This document shows positions 17,695 through 27,196 of a stretch of 62,326 nucleotides of DNA, piece after piece. Made by a program: the position numbers and the translations under genes. The DNA lies in assembly GCA_020026435.1 (NCBI GenBank), contig JAHHQK010000008.1, positions 1-62,326 of the forward strand, read 5' to 3'. The notes below the pieces were generated by a model, which searched no databases, was not told the origin of the DNA, and saw only the letters and a list, made by a program, of their open reading frames with translations. The DNA comes from Alistipes sp. (GTDB lineage Bacteria; Bacteroidota; Bacteroidia; Bacteroidales; Rikenellaceae). Within the stretch, counting starts at the first letter, position 1; the number at the start of each line of letters is the position of its first letter.

Positions 17695-19998
17695 CTATTC
17701 AAGCATCGAACCATAACCAGCATGGCTGTCTGCCACAACAAACTTGCCGTTAGCCACATCACAAGTCGTAAGCGGACTTTCCTGCAACTTGGGATAGGTA
17801 TTCGATCCACCTGGAGTAAATGCCCCCGAACCATCATAATAGAGTTTCCATCCCGAAGTTCCGTAAACCTTATTTTCCGTACGATTCAAATTGATCGAAG
17901 GCCACGGACCATTCGCATTATAGTCATACTGAACACGCATGACAGCCACATATTTATCAGTCCGGTTACTGTAAAGCAAATTCTTGGAAAAATCAACAGA
18001 CCCTATTTTTTCCACATAGAAATAGCCGGATCCGGTAGATGACCCGAAACTGATAATATCTACCAGCGTATTGTTTTTAAATATAATGGCAAGATTCGAC
18101 AGCGAGCCTGCAAGCGAATTAGTTGCAGCATTATCCTGCGTCAGGAAAGAAAAAGCCGTCGGCGAAGAAGAAGTCCCGGCCATAGTCGAATAAATGATAT
18201 TATTCTCGAATACCAATCTCTTGAATCCACTCAACCCGGCATCAACCTTTTGAGTAGTAATAAACACACAGGATTTTGCCGTACCCTCGAAGCGCAGTTT
18301 GCAATTGCGGAACACAATATTGCCTACACTTGCCGTCGTAGCCGCATTGTACATGGTCAAGAAGGTTTTATCGAAGGCTATTTCGCAATCCTCGAAAACC
18401 AGCGTACCCATACCTCCGACATCACCTCCATGGCTCGTTGCATTGAATGCATAATTCCCGATTCCGACCATATTGATTTTCAAATTTTTGAAAGCAAGCA
18501 ATCCCGAAGGATTCCGCAAGGCCCAATATTTGTCCATTTTCATCTCGACTTTGGTGTCGGCATAACGACCAATGACCACCAGATTTTTGGATACTCCCTG
18601 TGAATTGGCTGTCCCAACCGCATAAGTATCACTCTTGTCGTCAATGAAATAAATACCGCCTTGGACAATAGGCAGATCAACATCGTCCGTAGCGTCAGCA
18701 GCAACCTCCAATAACTGCGCACCTTCGGAATTCTGGTCATAACGAACACCATCGATCTCCACTCCACTCTCATAGTAATCGTTCTGATCGATCACATCTG
18801 CCGCCGTCGTGTTTCCGGCACTGGCCACTTCGCTCGTCAGATCGCCGGAATAGGCAACCACATAGATCGTATAGGCTGTATTGGCCTCGAGGTTCTCGAC
18901 CGTCACGCTTGTACCCGCACCGGCCGTGCCTTCGGCAAGGACCTTGGCGGCATCGGGAGCCGGCTCCGTCGACTTGAGGCACAGGTATTTCCTCCCGTCG
19001 GCATTAGCCGAGGTCGCAATATCGAAGGTCATCGCCGAAGGTGTGGGGTCGACCGTCTCAGAGCCGGTCACCGTAACCGTCGGAGCTGCAGGAGCCGCTC
19101 CGGTGCTCTCGACCTGGATTTTGGCCACCGTCGAAAGCCCGCCGGCCGAAAAGGCCTCGATCGCCACGTCCTTCGACGTATCGGCCGTGGCGCGGGTCGC
19201 AGCCGCAGCCGCGGGAGCCGTCACGATCAGCTCGGCCCGCTCCTCCACGGCCTCGGTCAGCCGTGCCGCCCAGCCCTCGGGAGCCGACAGTTTCACCTGC
19301 GCGACACCTCGGATCTCCACCACGAAACGTCTGGTAGCCCCGGCGTCGAAAGTCTGTACGCCTTCAGCCGGTGTGATGATCCGGCAAAAGAAATCGCTCA
19401 AAATCGGAATGCGCAGTTCCTCGCCGCCGAGCAACCGGATATAGAGATCGTCGCCGTCGACCTTCACCTCCTCGAAGAACTTGTCGGTCACCGTGCCCGA
19501 ACCGATGGCCTTGACGGGCTGGCCCTTGGTGTCCTTCACATCTTCGAAGGAACTGCCGCCGTCGTAGCTCACCTGCCAGTAGCCGGTGGTTTCATCGATA
19601 CGGAAGTGAGGTGTCATACCGTCTTCGGCCACGGCCTTCACTCCGAGCGAAGTGAACGTGGCACCGTTATCGGTCGAAACCTGCCACTCGCCCTTGTCGT
19701 TGATCGAGACAATCGGAACCACAGCCGTAGCCTCGCTACCCTGCACCAGTTCGATGGTCTCGCCATTGGTCAGCGTGACGACGTACTTGCCGCCGGCATT
19801 CTCGACCTTGGAGATCGTGGCTCCGCCGTAAAGTTTCTGCAACGCCTCGATGTTGCCGTTCAGCGCGTCTACCTGCGTTTCGAGAGCCTGTACACGGCTC
19901 TTCAGATCGTCAATCGCATCCCACAGGTCGTCGTTGTTGTCGCACGACTGGAAAACCGCAGCCAGTGCAACGAAGATCAGGATCAGATACTTTTTCAT
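17695..19998 (-). CDS. DUF4988/FN3/beta-helix surface lipoprotein
   Basis: This 767-residue lipoprotein has the lipobox FQSC (Cys near residue 19). A coiled coil follows (about 24-57; heptads in LWDAIDDLKSRVQALETQV), and then a DUF4988-type N-terminal module with repeated VPIVSINDKGEWQVSTDNG and GYWQVSYDGGSSFEDV units. A beta domain and a fibronectin-III-like domain (about 305-400) come next. The C-terminal beta-helix (about 420-740) has strand repeats such as LVFEDCEIAFD and IVFRNCKLRFE, as in DUF4957/DUF5123 proteins. It is the last gene of the minus arm of the locus, 19 bases after its paralogous neighbour. It is probably outer-surface exposed and binds or cleaves polysaccharide. No lyase catalytic residues are identified. 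Confidence 0.8.
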   Translation of the reverse strand: MKKYLILIFVALAAVFQSCDNNDDLWDAIDDLKSRVQALETQVDALNGNIEALQKLYGGATISKVENAGGKYVVTLTNGETIELVQGSEATAVVPIVSINDKGEWQVSTDNGATFTSLGVKAVAEDGMTPHFRIDETTGYWQVSYDGGSSFEDVKDTKGQPVKAIGSGTVTDKFFEEVKVDGDDLYIRLLGGEELRIPILSDFFCRIITPAEGVQTFDAGATRRFVVEIRGVAQVKLSAPEGWAARLTEAVEERAELIVTAPAAAAATRATADTSKDVAIEAFSAGGLSTVAKIQVESTGAAPAAPTVTVTGSETVDPTPSAMTFDIATSANADGRKYLCLKSTEPAPDAAKVLAEGTAGAGTSVTVENLEANTAYTIYVVAYSGDLTSEVASAGNTTAADVIDQNDYYESGVEIDGVRYDQNSEGAQLLEVAADATDDVDLPIVQGGIYFIDDKSDTYAVGTANSQGVSKNLVVIGRYADTKVEMKMDKYWALRNPSGLLAFKNLKINMVGIGNYAFNATSHGGDVGGMGTLVFEDCEIAFDKTFLTMYNAATTASVGNIVFRNCKLRFEGTAKSCVFITTQKVDAGLSGFKRLVFENNIIYSTMAGTSSSPTAFSFLTQDNAATNSLAGSLSNLAIIFKNNTLVDIISFGSSTGSGYFYVEKIGSVDFSKNLLYSNRTDKYVAVMRVQYDYNANGPWPSINLNRTENKVYGTSGWKLYYDGSGAFTPGGSNTYPKLQESPLTTCDVANGKFVVADSHAGYGSMLE

Positions 19999-20017
19999 AA
20001 TATGTTTGTTTTTTATT

Positions 20018-22594
20018 CTATTTCAATGAATTGAGCCATGCCGGAACATAACCTAAACGCTTGCGCAACTGTGCTTCGTAGAGCGATAGCGGCTCGACGG
20101 CCGTGCCGTTGCTTTCGAGGTATTTCACCTGTTCGGCACTCTCGTCGAAAGAGACCGTCGCACCGTGGAATCCGACGATGATCGGCGGCATGGTCTTCCA
20201 CCACTTGTCCGAGGAGATCCACCACTTGAAGGGTTCGGCCCCAAAATCGTGCACCGCACGCGTGGCGTTCAGGTTCCAGATCGTCAAATCGCCCAGGTGG
20301 TTGGGCACGTTGGTTTCGTCGCCGCCGAAACGCCACTGCACGAATCCGCCCGTGCAGCGATCGACGAGCGTAGCGCGCGGCTGTCTGGAGTGCGACTCGA
20401 AGAAAGCGTCATCCCCCCACGTGTTGTTCCACAGCACGGCCCCCAGCGAGGTGTTCGATACACCCGAGGCATGGTACTGCCCGGCATTTTCGAAATACCC
20501 CGAGCTCGTATAGGGCGGCGAGACAGCCTGCCCGCGACTGCGGTCGCAGACTTTGCCGATGAAAATGCGCGACGAGGACTGCGAACGCACTCCCGAGTGT
20601 CCGCGGTTGCCGCTGATCTCGATGTCGTAGGCCGAGCAGTTGGCACTCGACACAATCGACAGCGCCTCGCTGACACTCCTGAAATCGACGCGGCGAATCC
20701 ACGAATCGGTCAGACGCATCATGTTGAGCGGCTTGTAGGCTCCGTCGTCCTCCCACGATGCGTGGTGGCCGAAGTGCTCCTTCGAGCGACCCTCGAAAGT
20801 GAGATCCTCGACACCTACATGTTCGTAATGGGGATATTTGCAGATTTTCCAGCCCCATTTGGCCTCCACAGCATGCATGATCGGTTCAACAAAAGTCACG
20901 CGGTTGCCGCTTACGGAAGCTACCTGGTGATAGTCCTCGACCTTAATGGTCTTAATATCGGTCATGTTCCCCTCAACCCGGTGGGGCGCCAGTTCCTGCG
21001 CCACCAGCATCGGATCGTTGTTCGAAAGCGAGAGACACACCCAATCACCCCTCCTGATGCCGGCCGCCGAAGCCACCTCCACCGAGAATGTACCGCGTGC
21101 GGCATCGCCCGTCACCGTCGTGAGGACCGAAAGCCCCGAATTGTGTTTGATATTGATCATCATGGGCGATGACCACATCTGCTCCGAGTTGTTCGGCAGA
21201 TTGGGCGAGTCCATGACGAGCGTCGTCTTGCCGCGACCCGCACCCTTGAGCACGAAATGACCGCCGCGAATGAAAATCTCCTCGCTGCGATTGTTCCCTT
21301 TCGAGTCGGTGTATTTCTGATTGGCGGAGGTTGCGTCCACCACGTTGTCGTCGTCGTTGTGGAGAATGAAACGTCCCTCGGGGAAATAGATCACCGCCCG
21401 GGCATTGGCATTTGCGAGGTTGGCCCCCGCATCGCTCTGCCCGGAGAGTTTCAATTCCTTGAGCAGCGCCGTCAACGCTCGGCGCGAAGAGGTGGCACCC
21501 GTGGGATCGGCTCCGTAATCGACGACATTGTAAACCTTGTAGCCCAGCCCCCAGACGTCGGCCGGAGCCTCCTCGCCATGCCTGTAACCTGCATACGAAT
21601 AATCGAGCAGAACGTTATCGGCAGTTCCGTCCTGAAAATTCCGCCACGCCAGGGCTGCATTGGCATCGATCTGTTCATCGAGCAGCGTCACGTTCAGCGT
21701 GACGAGTTTCCGGTATTTACGGTCGGAGTACACCGTCACCGAGACCGTCGCCTGCTGCGAAGCGGCGTCGAACATCGCAGGGGCCTCGACCGTCAGCGTC
21801 GTCTCACCAAGCACGACCTTCCAGCCTGCAGGCGCATCGATAACCGCCTCGGCGACATTGTTCTGCACGACCTCGAAGGCCCGGGTCTCTCCGAGACGGA
21901 AAGTCTCGTTTTCAGAGGCCGTCAGCGTCAGTCCGAAATCGTCGAAGACGGGGAGCGTGAGTTTTTTGCCGCCGAGCAGTTCAACGGAGAGCTGGCCCGT
22001 CCCGGCATCGTAAATCACCGTTCTAAAAGCCGAGCTGTAACCGACAACAACCTTGTCCCCCAAGGCATTGACAGGCTGTCCATCCTGCAGCAGCGGCGCA
22101 TAGGTTCCTCCGCCGTCGAGACTCACAAGCCATTTTCCGTCGGCCGAAACCTGCAGCTGCGGAGTGATGCCCTCGGCGCCGGGACTATGGTCTCCGCCCG
22201 AAACAGGCCATGCCGAAACATACTCTCCTCCGACCTTCAGCCGCTCGGAAGTAGCTCCGCCGTCGAGACTCACGGTCCAGTAGCCCTCGGCGTCAATACC
22301 CATGACGGGAACCAGCGCCTCGATCTTCTCACCGAGGATAACGGGCAGTCGGGTTCCGTCGCTCAACTCGATCTCATAGCCCTTTGCGTCGGGCTGAACC
22401 CCGACGATGACCGTCGACTCGTCCATCAACTTGTGGAGCGCCACGATGGAGGTGTTCACGCCGCCGATCTTCGACTCCAGCGCAGTCACCCGGTCGTGCA
22501 GGCTTCCGATCTCGTCGCGGATGCCGTCGGCGTTCTCACACGATTGCAGCACAACGGCCGCGGCCACTGCAATCCACAAAAACAATTTATTCAT
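20018..22594 (-). CDS. PL29-like polysaccharide lyase lipoprotein
   Basis: This 858-residue protein starts at 22594, where a lipoprotein signal begins (lipobox LQSC). The longer frame overlaps the sulfatase. A coiled coil and a DUF4988 module follow (about residues 20-235), closely parallel to the downstream lipoprotein. From about residue 355 the pectate-lyase-like beta-helix opens with YNVVDYGADPTGATSSRRAL and continues through YFPEGRFILHNDDDN and FVLKGAGRGKTTLVMDSP. This domain order matches PL29, whose founder in Bacteroides thetaiotaomicron (BT3328) is a chondroitin sulfate lyase. It probably cuts glycosaminoglycan at the cell surface. It sits 13 bases after the sulfatase gene. Substrate is inferred from family and neighbours. 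Confidence 0.82.
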   Translation of the reverse strand: MNKLFLWIAVAAAVVLQSCENADGIRDEIGSLHDRVTALESKIGGVNTSIVALHKLMDESTVIVGVQPDAKGYEIELSDGTRLPVILGEKIEALVPVMGIDAEGYWTVSLDGGATSERLKVGGEYVSAWPVSGGDHSPGAEGITPQLQVSADGKWLVSLDGGGTYAPLLQDGQPVNALGDKVVVGYSSAFRTVIYDAGTGQLSVELLGGKKLTLPVFDDFGLTLTASENETFRLGETRAFEVVQNNVAEAVIDAPAGWKVVLGETTLTVEAPAMFDAASQQATVSVTVYSDRKYRKLVTLNVTLLDEQIDANAALAWRNFQDGTADNVLLDYSYAGYRHGEEAPADVWGLGYKVYNVVDYGADPTGATSSRRALTALLKELKLSGQSDAGANLANANARAVIYFPEGRFILHNDDDNVVDATSANQKYTDSKGNNRSEEIFIRGGHFVLKGAGRGKTTLVMDSPNLPNNSEQMWSSPMMINIKHNSGLSVLTTVTGDAARGTFSVEVASAAGIRRGDWVCLSLSNNDPMLVAQELAPHRVEGNMTDIKTIKVEDYHQVASVSGNRVTFVEPIMHAVEAKWGWKICKYPHYEHVGVEDLTFEGRSKEHFGHHASWEDDGAYKPLNMMRLTDSWIRRVDFRSVSEALSIVSSANCSAYDIEISGNRGHSGVRSQSSSRIFIGKVCDRSRGQAVSPPYTSSGYFENAGQYHASGVSNTSLGAVLWNNTWGDDAFFESHSRQPRATLVDRCTGGFVQWRFGGDETNVPNHLGDLTIWNLNATRAVHDFGAEPFKWWISSDKWWKTMPPIIVGFHGATVSFDESAEQVKYLESNGTAVEPLSLYEAQLRKRLGYVPAWLNSLK

Positions 22595-22607
22595 ATCCGA
22601 TTGATTG

Positions 22608-24146
22608 TTAATTATTCGTATCATAGGGGACCACATCGGACAATATGCCCTCGCGGAACCACACGTCGTCGTTGTCGCGCAGCAATACCGCCAATTCGCG
22701 GCACAGCGCAGCGAACAGCGCGGGATGCTCCTCCGGCGACAGGTTGTGCAACTGATAGGGATCGGCCGCATCGTCGAACATCAGCACGTGTTCGAGCGCC
22801 CCGTTGCGGCCGATGCGCAGTTCCATCGTATGCGTTGCAGTCTTCACCCCGCGTGCCTGGGCAAAGAAGCCGCGTACCAGTCCGTCGGCATCACGTCTGC
22901 CGTCGAGGTTGCGCATGTAAAGAGCCGCGCGCGGCCGCACGGGCTGCACGGCATCCTGCCGCAGCACGGCCGAGTAATCGCGTCCCTCGACGCTCGCGGG
23001 AATCCGTTCCCCGAGGCCCGCCAGCCCCAGCAGGGTCGGCATGATATCGGGCGTGGCGAGCAGCAGGTCGTCCACATGGTGCGGGACCCGCCCCGGATAG
23101 CGTACCAGGAAGGGAATGTTCAGCGACTCGCGCCAGATCGAATTCTTGGGATCGCCGATCGAATGGCTGGTCATCGTCTCGCCATGATCCGACGCAAAGA
23201 CCACAATCGTGTTCTCCGCAAGCCCTGCCTCGTCCAAGGCAGCGAGCAGGCGCCCGAACTCGCGGTCGATTCCGCTCACGTTGGCAAAATAGTAACGCAC
23301 GGCAGCGGCCTTGGCCATCGTCGTATCGGCGTTGTCGCGCACGAGCAGTTCGGTCAGCGACTTGTCCCTGTAGAGTTCATACCCCTCCAGGTCACAGTCG
23401 TCGGTCGACGCATAGGGTGAATGCGGTGGATTCATACCGATCATCATCAGGAACGGTTTGTGCGGATCGCGCACACCGCCCCTGTTCTCGATATAGTCGA
23501 TGGCTTTCGACACTTCGTGACGCGGCGACCACTCGTCTACATCGTGACGGTTGCCGTCGGTGTCCCAGTAATGAGGATGCTTGTGTACGTCGTACGTGCC
23601 ATAGGAGTACCAGTAGTTGAATCCGTGGCGGCGTTCGGGCGGTGTGTAGGCGTCCCACTCGGGAACGGCGTCACTGACGTAGGTTCCCGGACGCTGGGGA
23701 TTGTTCTTTGTCGGGAAGTCGGCATGCAGCTTGCCGATATAGGCACAGTCGTAGCCCGCCGCCGCGAAGACGTCGCCGATACACACGGCATCTTCGCGCA
23801 GCGAACTTTCCGGACGCTCCGACATACAGTTCAGCACCACGCCGTTCCGCTCGGGATACATGCCCGAAAGCAACATGCCCCGATGGGGACTGCTCACGGG
23901 GAAATTGCTCACCGCCTCGGTCAGCACCGCGGCTTCGCGAGCAAAACGGTCGAGGTTGGGCGTGAGGACCGGATCGCCTTTCCACCCCACTTTCGAAGCA
24001 AATTCGGCATCGCTCCAAAACCCGAACGAAGAGTTGCGGTACTGATCCGGGAAGACATAGATCACGTTGGGGCGCTGAGCCTCCGACTGTCCGCAGGCTG
24101 TCAGAGCGAAGCCCGCGAACGGAATTGCCATTTTAATTTTCAACAT
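22608..24146 (-). CDS. Serine-type sulfatase (S1 family)
   Basis: This 512-residue lipoprotein (lipobox LTAC) hydrolyses sulfate esters. The formylglycine motif is S-S-P-H-R at residues 85-89, so the catalytic residue should derive from Ser85. That maturation needs a radical-SAM anaerobic sulfatase-maturating enzyme, which is not in this window. Metal-site segments PNVIYVFPDQYR and FASDHGETM (Asp-His pair, about 330) are present. It lies between a PL8 and a PL29-like lyase gene with gaps of 6 and 13 bases. The natural substrate is therefore a sulfated glycosaminoglycan or its lyase product. Which sulfate position it attacks cannot be read from sequence. An alternative ATG five codons downstream would also keep the signal. 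Confidence 0.9.
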   Translation of the reverse strand: MLKIKMAIPFAGFALTACGQSEAQRPNVIYVFPDQYRNSSFGFWSDAEFASKVGWKGDPVLTPNLDRFAREAAVLTEAVSNFPVSSPHRGMLLSGMYPERNGVVLNCMSERPESSLREDAVCIGDVFAAAGYDCAYIGKLHADFPTKNNPQRPGTYVSDAVPEWDAYTPPERRHGFNYWYSYGTYDVHKHPHYWDTDGNRHDVDEWSPRHEVSKAIDYIENRGGVRDPHKPFLMMIGMNPPHSPYASTDDCDLEGYELYRDKSLTELLVRDNADTTMAKAAAVRYYFANVSGIDREFGRLLAALDEAGLAENTIVVFASDHGETMTSHSIGDPKNSIWRESLNIPFLVRYPGRVPHHVDDLLLATPDIMPTLLGLAGLGERIPASVEGRDYSAVLRQDAVQPVRPRAALYMRNLDGRRDADGLVRGFFAQARGVKTATHTMELRIGRNGALEHVLMFDDAADPYQLHNLSPEEHPALFAALCRELAVLLRDNDDVWFREGILSDVVPYDTNN

Positions 24147-24152
24147 CGTATC

Positions 24153-27100
24153 TTATTTCATTTCAATCAGATTCACTTCGCGCGTCGCACCTTCGCGACA
24201 CACGAAGGTCAGCGAGGTATTCGCCCCGTCAACGGCAATCCGGCATCCCGGCGTATCGCCCTCGGGCTGCCATCGGCCGCGGATCACGACCTCCAGCCGC
24301 GACTCTCCCGAGGGATTGTCGATCCACCTGCGGGAGTAGACGCTCCGTTCGGTGCGCATACCGTCGGCGCCGAATACCTCGTCGCTCGGCCCTTCATAGA
24401 AACGCAGGTCGGGATCCGCAGCGCTTACCGTCAGCCCGTCGTCATCACCGCCGATCATCACCAGCGAGGGCAGCGAAACCCGCTCCAGCAGCCCTTCGCC
24501 CACCCTACCGGGAGCGAAGAGCGCGTAGCCCACCGTACCCGACAACCGATCGCGCAGGATATGCGCCGAGGAGTCGCGACGCAGCACCTCGTAGGGAAGT
24601 TCCTGCGCATAGCGGGCCGCCTCTTCATCCGACGCGTGCACGGCCAGCATGTATTCATACCCGCCGCCGCTGACGTGCCCGCTGCCGTGATCGATCCATG
24701 CCGTTGCGAAATTATTCTGCGTCGGGGCATCGGTCTCCTCGTCGAGCGAGTGCTGCAACCGCTTCGTCACACAAACCTTCCCCTCGGGTACAAACCAGAC
24801 GTTGTGCAGGTTGTCGCGCAGGACAGCCCCCCCTGCAAGTTCGGCCCGGTAGGGGAACTGCGTCACCTTCTCGCCGTTCACGACAAGCGCATCGGATCCG
24901 TCCTCCAGAAAATTCTGGAACAGCGTCGTATGTACACCGCCCTCGGCCTTGTTTTCGATGTCGGAACCCATACAGACGATGCGGTTATCGAAGAAAAACC
25001 ACGACTTGCGCGCCCGCAGCGAACCGTTGTATTTGTCGTGCTCGTGGAGCTTCATCGCGAACACGCCGTCGCGGCCCTTGTGCCCGACACCTCCTGCGAA
25101 AGCCTCGTCGGAGAGAAGCATCTCCTCGTAGCCCGAACAGGTGTCGACATTCCGGATGTCGGCCTTCAGCCGCTCCATCGGGATTTCGAGAGCCGTTGTC
25201 CCGGGAATATGTCGCCAGTCCCAGCCCTCCTGACGGAACCCGCTGCCGAAGGCACTCACGGGATCTCCAGCTGCTTGCAGCTGCATGCTGCCGTGCGTCA
25301 GATAGCGGCCGTAGTGGTTGGCTCCCTGGTAGATTTCCGCCGACCAAAGATAGCGGCTGTGCCCCGCGACGGTCACCAGCCAGTCGGCACGCCGATGCGA
25401 GACCGAAGCATTGTAGCCGTAGACGCGGTTCCCCTCGGGCGAAGGTTCGGGAACAAAACCCTTTTCGGTGAACAACCGCGTGTAGGCATCCGTATCCCCG
25501 GCCAGACGCAGGTAGGCGGCAGCCAGTTCCGGATCAATTTCCCCACGTCCGTCGGGCGTACCCGCAACGGCCAGCCGGGCATAATGCCACGGAACCAACT
25601 CCCCGCGGCCATCGGGGTGACGCCCCGAAAGGGCCAGCGGAAAAGATCTCAAATTGCAGTAGAAGCGCATTTCGAGCAGCGCGCGTTTCAGAACGGCATG
25701 GCTCTCGGCGCTCACGGCAAACCGCGTCTTCGACAACAGCCACACGGCGTTCACGGCTCCGCCGCTGAATCCGTCCACGGCATAGGCCGGATAGTGGTGC
25801 CGGTGGTGAAAAACCGTGCCGTCGCTCTTGAAGCAGGGCCCGGTCCCTTCGGTGACCTTATATCCGTTGTCGACCCAGCGGGAGAACGCCTCCAGCCAGG
25901 CCTCCTTCACCGGGGTATCCGGAAGCATCACGATGCTCGCCAGACGGCCGATCAGCGAGGTGTTGAACGCATCGATATCCATGCCCGGCTCCGCCGGCGG
26001 GAGCTTCACCTCGCCCACGCCCGAAAACCACTCCATCGCCTGCTGCACCTCATGTTCCAGCCCGGCACGGCGCAGCACGTCGCGCATCACCACGGGAGCC
26101 GTATAAAAGTTGCGCATGCTGTACCCCAGGTGGTGCAGGGTCCCCTGCGCACTTCCTGCGGCAAATCCCTGATCCAGAATATGTCGCGTCAGCAGCAGAT
26201 ACATCCGTTCCAGCTCCGCCCGATCGGCGGCATCTGCTGCAGCATCGTAAGCCACGGCGACCTGGAACATGAAGTCATTGTATTTGCGCAGCGTCTGATC
26301 GTTTTCGTTAAAGAGTTTGCCGACATCGGGATGCCCCAGATTGATGTAGGTCTCGGCATAGCGCACAAACCAGATAGGCTTGCCTCGGAGCGTTCCGTCG
26401 GAATTTTCCGCAATGCCGTATGCCTCGAAGCGTTTGCGCAGGTGCTGCATCGCCATAGGCTTCCTGCCTTCGAGGAGCAGTTCACGCAGGCGTGCCTCGA
26501 CGGTCGCCATGTCGCGCCTGCCGGCCTCTCCGATCGAGGCCGAAACCGCCGGCATCGGGTTGCGCCACGATTGCAACAGAACGAGCCAATGGTTCGTGGT
26601 CGCAGCATTGATGAACGGTGCCTGGAAATCGGCCGTATGATGCCGCACGTCCTGAAACGAAGAGAGAATCAGATGGTCGAAATACAACTCACCACGTCCG
26701 ACACCCTCTGCCGTGACCACCAACTCGTCCATCCCCTCCTCGGGCCTGCCCTGCATGTCGCGATCGAAAGCCACCCATGCTCCACGCCAACCGGTGAACT
26801 CCAGTCCGTAGTCGAACCACGCACAGGTGCGCCCTTCCTTGCGGAACTCGAAACGCAGGTTTCCGTCGAGCGCCTTCGGAACATAGATCCAGAACACGAA
26901 GGTCGAAACGGAAGTCTCCCTGGGATCGGGATTTTCCGACAGGTAGCCTATCGGGGATTCGATACGCACCCGGGCCCCCTCCCGCGACCATTGCCAGCGG
27001 AGCGCGTGCTCGCCGTGCTTGTAATGGTCTCCCGAAACGAACAGCAACGAACCGTCCGAGGCCGTGAAAGGCGCCGCAGACTCCTCGAACGAAAGAATCC

Positions 27101-27191
27101 GGGCATCGGCAACCTCCCGCACCGACTGCGCCTGTGCAGCCGCCCCCCACACCGACACAGCGGCAAAAAGCAACAATTTATACATGGACAT
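24153..27191 (-). CDS. Polysaccharide lyase family 8 (chondroitinase ABC-like)
   Basis: This 1012-residue enzyme has a signal peptide (ending AAQAQ) without a lipobox. Its domains are those of chondroitin sulfate ABC lyases: an N-terminal jelly-roll (about 25-185; LRWQWSREGARVRIESP and FTGWRGAWVAFDRDM), an alpha/alpha toroid (about 200-590) and C-terminal beta-sandwiches. Active-site candidates are the FHHRHHYPAY segment (about 459-468, His and Tyr) and LSGRHPDGRG (Arg). GWDWRHIPGTTALEIP is the conserved start of the central beta domain. It cleaves hexosaminyl-uronate bonds by beta-elimination, leaving unsaturated uronate ends for GH88. The GH88 gene is 5 bases upstream. The start may be two codons later, at 27185. 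Confidence 0.93.
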   Translation of the reverse strand: MSMYKLLLFAAVSVWGAAAQAQSVREVADARILSFEESAAPFTASDGSLLFVSGDHYKHGEHALRWQWSREGARVRIESPIGYLSENPDPRETSVSTFVFWIYVPKALDGNLRFEFRKEGRTCAWFDYGLEFTGWRGAWVAFDRDMQGRPEEGMDELVVTAEGVGRGELYFDHLILSSFQDVRHHTADFQAPFINAATTNHWLVLLQSWRNPMPAVSASIGEAGRRDMATVEARLRELLLEGRKPMAMQHLRKRFEAYGIAENSDGTLRGKPIWFVRYAETYINLGHPDVGKLFNENDQTLRKYNDFMFQVAVAYDAAADAADRAELERMYLLLTRHILDQGFAAGSAQGTLHHLGYSMRNFYTAPVVMRDVLRRAGLEHEVQQAMEWFSGVGEVKLPPAEPGMDIDAFNTSLIGRLASIVMLPDTPVKEAWLEAFSRWVDNGYKVTEGTGPCFKSDGTVFHHRHHYPAYAVDGFSGGAVNAVWLLSKTRFAVSAESHAVLKRALLEMRFYCNLRSFPLALSGRHPDGRGELVPWHYARLAVAGTPDGRGEIDPELAAAYLRLAGDTDAYTRLFTEKGFVPEPSPEGNRVYGYNASVSHRRADWLVTVAGHSRYLWSAEIYQGANHYGRYLTHGSMQLQAAGDPVSAFGSGFRQEGWDWRHIPGTTALEIPMERLKADIRNVDTCSGYEEMLLSDEAFAGGVGHKGRDGVFAMKLHEHDKYNGSLRARKSWFFFDNRIVCMGSDIENKAEGGVHTTLFQNFLEDGSDALVVNGEKVTQFPYRAELAGGAVLRDNLHNVWFVPEGKVCVTKRLQHSLDEETDAPTQNNFATAWIDHGSGHVSGGGYEYMLAVHASDEEAARYAQELPYEVLRRDSSAHILRDRLSGTVGYALFAPGRVGEGLLERVSLPSLVMIGGDDDGLTVSAADPDLRFYEGPSDEVFGADGMRTERSVYSRRWIDNPSGESRLEVVIRGRWQPEGDTPGCRIAVDGANTSLTFVCREGATREVNLIEMK

Positions 27192-27196
27192 CCGCT

